A model generated the notes under the pieces. It saw only the letters and a program-made list of their open reading frames with translations, ran no database searches and was not told where the DNA came from. A stretch of DNA of 64,000 nt from a virus: positions 62,001-126,000 of the IMG/VR virus record IMGVR_UViG_3300020470_001313; one strand, given 5' to 3'. Of this stretch, positions 63,129-64,000 are shown one piece after another (the stretch's first letter is position 1; each line of letters begins with the position of its first letter). The position numbers were made by a program, and so were the translations under genes.

Positions 63129-63415
63129 TATACGCTATAAAATGTATACTTTAAAGTTAACTCCTCCATTGGACCTATCGGTTTTATTACTTGTATAAAG
63201 TATCTTCCATTCTCAAATTCATACTTTGCACAATTAGGATTATCACTGTGATTAATAAAACCACCTAACGGAGTGCGTATAATTTCATCATCTAATATAA
63301 TGTGAGATAAACCAAGATTGGTTCCAATTGCAAGGTCTTTTCTTGTGAAAATTCCTTGACCAGCAACAGGACTCTCCTTAACGAAGAGCCCATCTGGTAA
63401 AGCTTGATATGTCAC
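63128..63415 (-). CDS. Minimal SET-domain protein (95 aa)
   Basis: A very short SET-like protein. It shows VAGQGIFTRKDLAIG (GxG cofactor motif), then GGFINHSDNPNCAKY (the NHSxxPNC knot motif) and a final ELTLKYTFY (ELxxxY). These are the three hallmark SET motifs, but the pre/post-SET regions and much of the middle are missing. SET proteins usually methylate lysine using S-adenosylmethionine. The substrate here is unknown, and full activity at 95 aa is doubtful. It uses a GTG start, has a CATAAATA box 21 nt upstream, and is coupled to gp25. The location in the baseplate operon hints at modification of a virion or host protein; that is inference. Confidence 0.82.
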   Translation of the reverse strand: MTYQALPDGLFVKESPVAGQGIFTRKDLAIGTNLGLSHIILDDEIIRTPLGGFINHSDNPNCAKYEFENGRYFIQVIKPIGPMEELTLKYTFYSV

Positions 63416-63435
63416 TTTATCATTATATCTCTTTT

Positions 63436-63443
63436 TATTTATG
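63436..63443 (-). promoter_or_regulatory. Late promoter-like box for the SET-gp25-gp6 operon
   Basis: CATAAATA on the minus strand, 20 nt before the GTG start of the SET-like gene and overlapping the stop of the 44-aa gene. Confidence 0.5.
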
Positions 63444-63573
63444 CACCTTGCCCACGATACTTCTTTTTTGCATGATTTCTACTTGTTGCAGCAAGTTTAG
63501 TATTCTTAGATTTGCCCTGCCTAGTCTTTTTCGCTGGAGGTGCTGAATAAGTTGAATTGTTATAAAGTGCCAT
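63439..63573 (-). CDS. Small basic protein (44 aa)
   Basis: A 44-aa frame from an ATG at 63573 to a TAA at 63439. It begins MALYNNSTYSAPPAKKTRQG and is rich in Lys, Arg, Ser and Asn, with a tail ending KKKYRGQGA. It fits neatly between the PAAR protein (stop 3 nt upstream of its ATG) and the SET-like gene. No family can be named. The charge suggests nucleic-acid or virion-interior contact, which is inference. The tight junctions and the strong compositional bias support a real gene. Confidence 0.7.
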   Translation of the reverse strand: MALYNNSTYSAPPAKKTRQGKSKNTKLAATSRNHAKKKYRGQGA

Positions 63574-63576
63574 TAA

Positions 63577-64000
63577 TTAAGGACCGATCATTACGTTTGG
63601 ACTACCCTGAGCAATAACAGAAAGGCATGGTGGACCTAATTGATCACCAACCTTACCCATTGCTAATTTATTAGCAAAAACTGTCTTTGTGGTGGCATGC
63701 ATAACCCTTGTATGACCAATACCTTTCTTATCTTCAGAAGCAAGCATACTACAATTACATGTTTTAGGTCTAGGTGGTGTTTTACCACAAGGACCAACCA
63801 TAATAATGTTAGTACTAGATGCTCTATGCACTGTTAATACGTCCTTATCCAATATTGGTAAGATACCATTAACAAAAACATTTCTCACATAAGGGGCAAA
63901 TGGTGCTAATACAGTAGGTGGCCAAAAACAAACAGCATTCTTAACCGCTACAGATTTAGTGCTACATGTTAAACAAGTAGTACCACAACCAAACCAACCA
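63577..64000 (-). CDS. PAAR-like tail-spike tip protein (5' end outside window)
   Basis: The frame is open from its stop at 63577 to the window edge, so the N-terminus is missing; the GTG at 63888 is only an internal start candidate. The visible ~140 residues contain PAAR-type elements: KLAMGKVGDQLGPPCLSVIA then GSPNVMIGP at the C-terminus, and an upstream repeat-like FVNGILPILDKDVLT with VHRAS. Several Cys and His residues (CGTTCLTC, NCS, THRV-like) could hold a metal, as in PAAR tips that bind Fe or Zn. In T4 the gp5.4 PAAR protein sharpens the central spike. Position next to gp25 and gp6 fits this role. Confidence 0.85.
   Translation of the reverse strand, partial: GWFGCGTTCLTCSTKSVAVKNAVCFWPPTVLAPFAPYVRNVFVNGILPILDKDVLTVHRASSTNIIMVGPCGKTPPRPKTCNCSMLASEDKKGIGHTRVMHATTKTVFANKLAMGKVGDQLGPPCLSVIAQGSPNVMIGP

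Noticed and set aside
18622-63400. Plus-strand ORFs across the structural genes
   Set aside because: All lie antisense to well-supported coding regions, are short, and show no domain-like composition or ribosome sites.

Overview
The window looks like part of a T4-like myovirus that infects marine cyanobacteria (a cyanophage). Every gene I can support is read from the minus strand. Walking down from position 64000, the genes follow the T4 virion order: PAAR spike protein, gp25, gp6, a gp7-position protein, gp8, gp13, gp14, gp15, gp16, gp17, gp18. Two photosynthetic electron-transport genes, plastocyanin and a plant-type [2Fe-2S] ferredoxin, point to a cyanobacterial host. The DNA is AT-rich and tightly packed, with many TAATG or ATGA start/stop overlaps. 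I saw no tRNA, rRNA, CRISPR array or insertion sequence.

Layout from high to low coordinates. (1) 64000-60736: baseplate hub and wedge start, with a PAAR-like protein (cut by the window edge), a 44-aa basic protein, a 95-aa SET-like protein, gp25 and gp6. (2) 60716-32988: one uninterrupted 9,242-codon reading frame in the gp7 position, about 43% of the window. It is a mosaic of Gly-Tyr beta repeats, a YHYH domain, a propeller-like region, two LamG-like domains, and about 26 copies of a repeat marked by Tyr-Pro-Arg. (3) 32967-25902: a YHYH protein, a fibre-like protein with a cupredoxin-like C-terminus, a second YHYH protein with a cupredoxin-like insert, and gp8. (4) 25887-17962: a 2,484-aa DUF4815-like structural protein and two small coiled-coil or hypothetical proteins, closed by a Rho-independent terminator. 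(5) 17881-6043: a 2,452-aa fibre-like protein, gp13, gp14, gp15, gp16 (small terminase), a 179-aa protein and a Lys-rich protein. (6) 6026-2738: small membrane proteins and the auxiliary metabolic cassette (plastocyanin, ferredoxin, nuclease, 2OG-Fe(II) oxygenase). It is headed by a very good sigma70-type promoter (TTGACA, 17 nt, TATACT). (7) 2738-1: gp17 large terminase and the start of gp18 tail sheath.

The structural genes build the baseplate, neck, tail and packaging motor. Several intergenic starts carry an NATAAATA box like the T4 late promoter. The metabolic cassette would keep host photosynthetic electron flow running and appears to have its own host-type promoter. The most unusual features are the giant gp7-position protein, beta-repeat modules spread through at least five virion genes (including insertions in the core proteins gp8 and gp14), and cupredoxin-like domains with complete apparent copper ligand sets in virion proteins.
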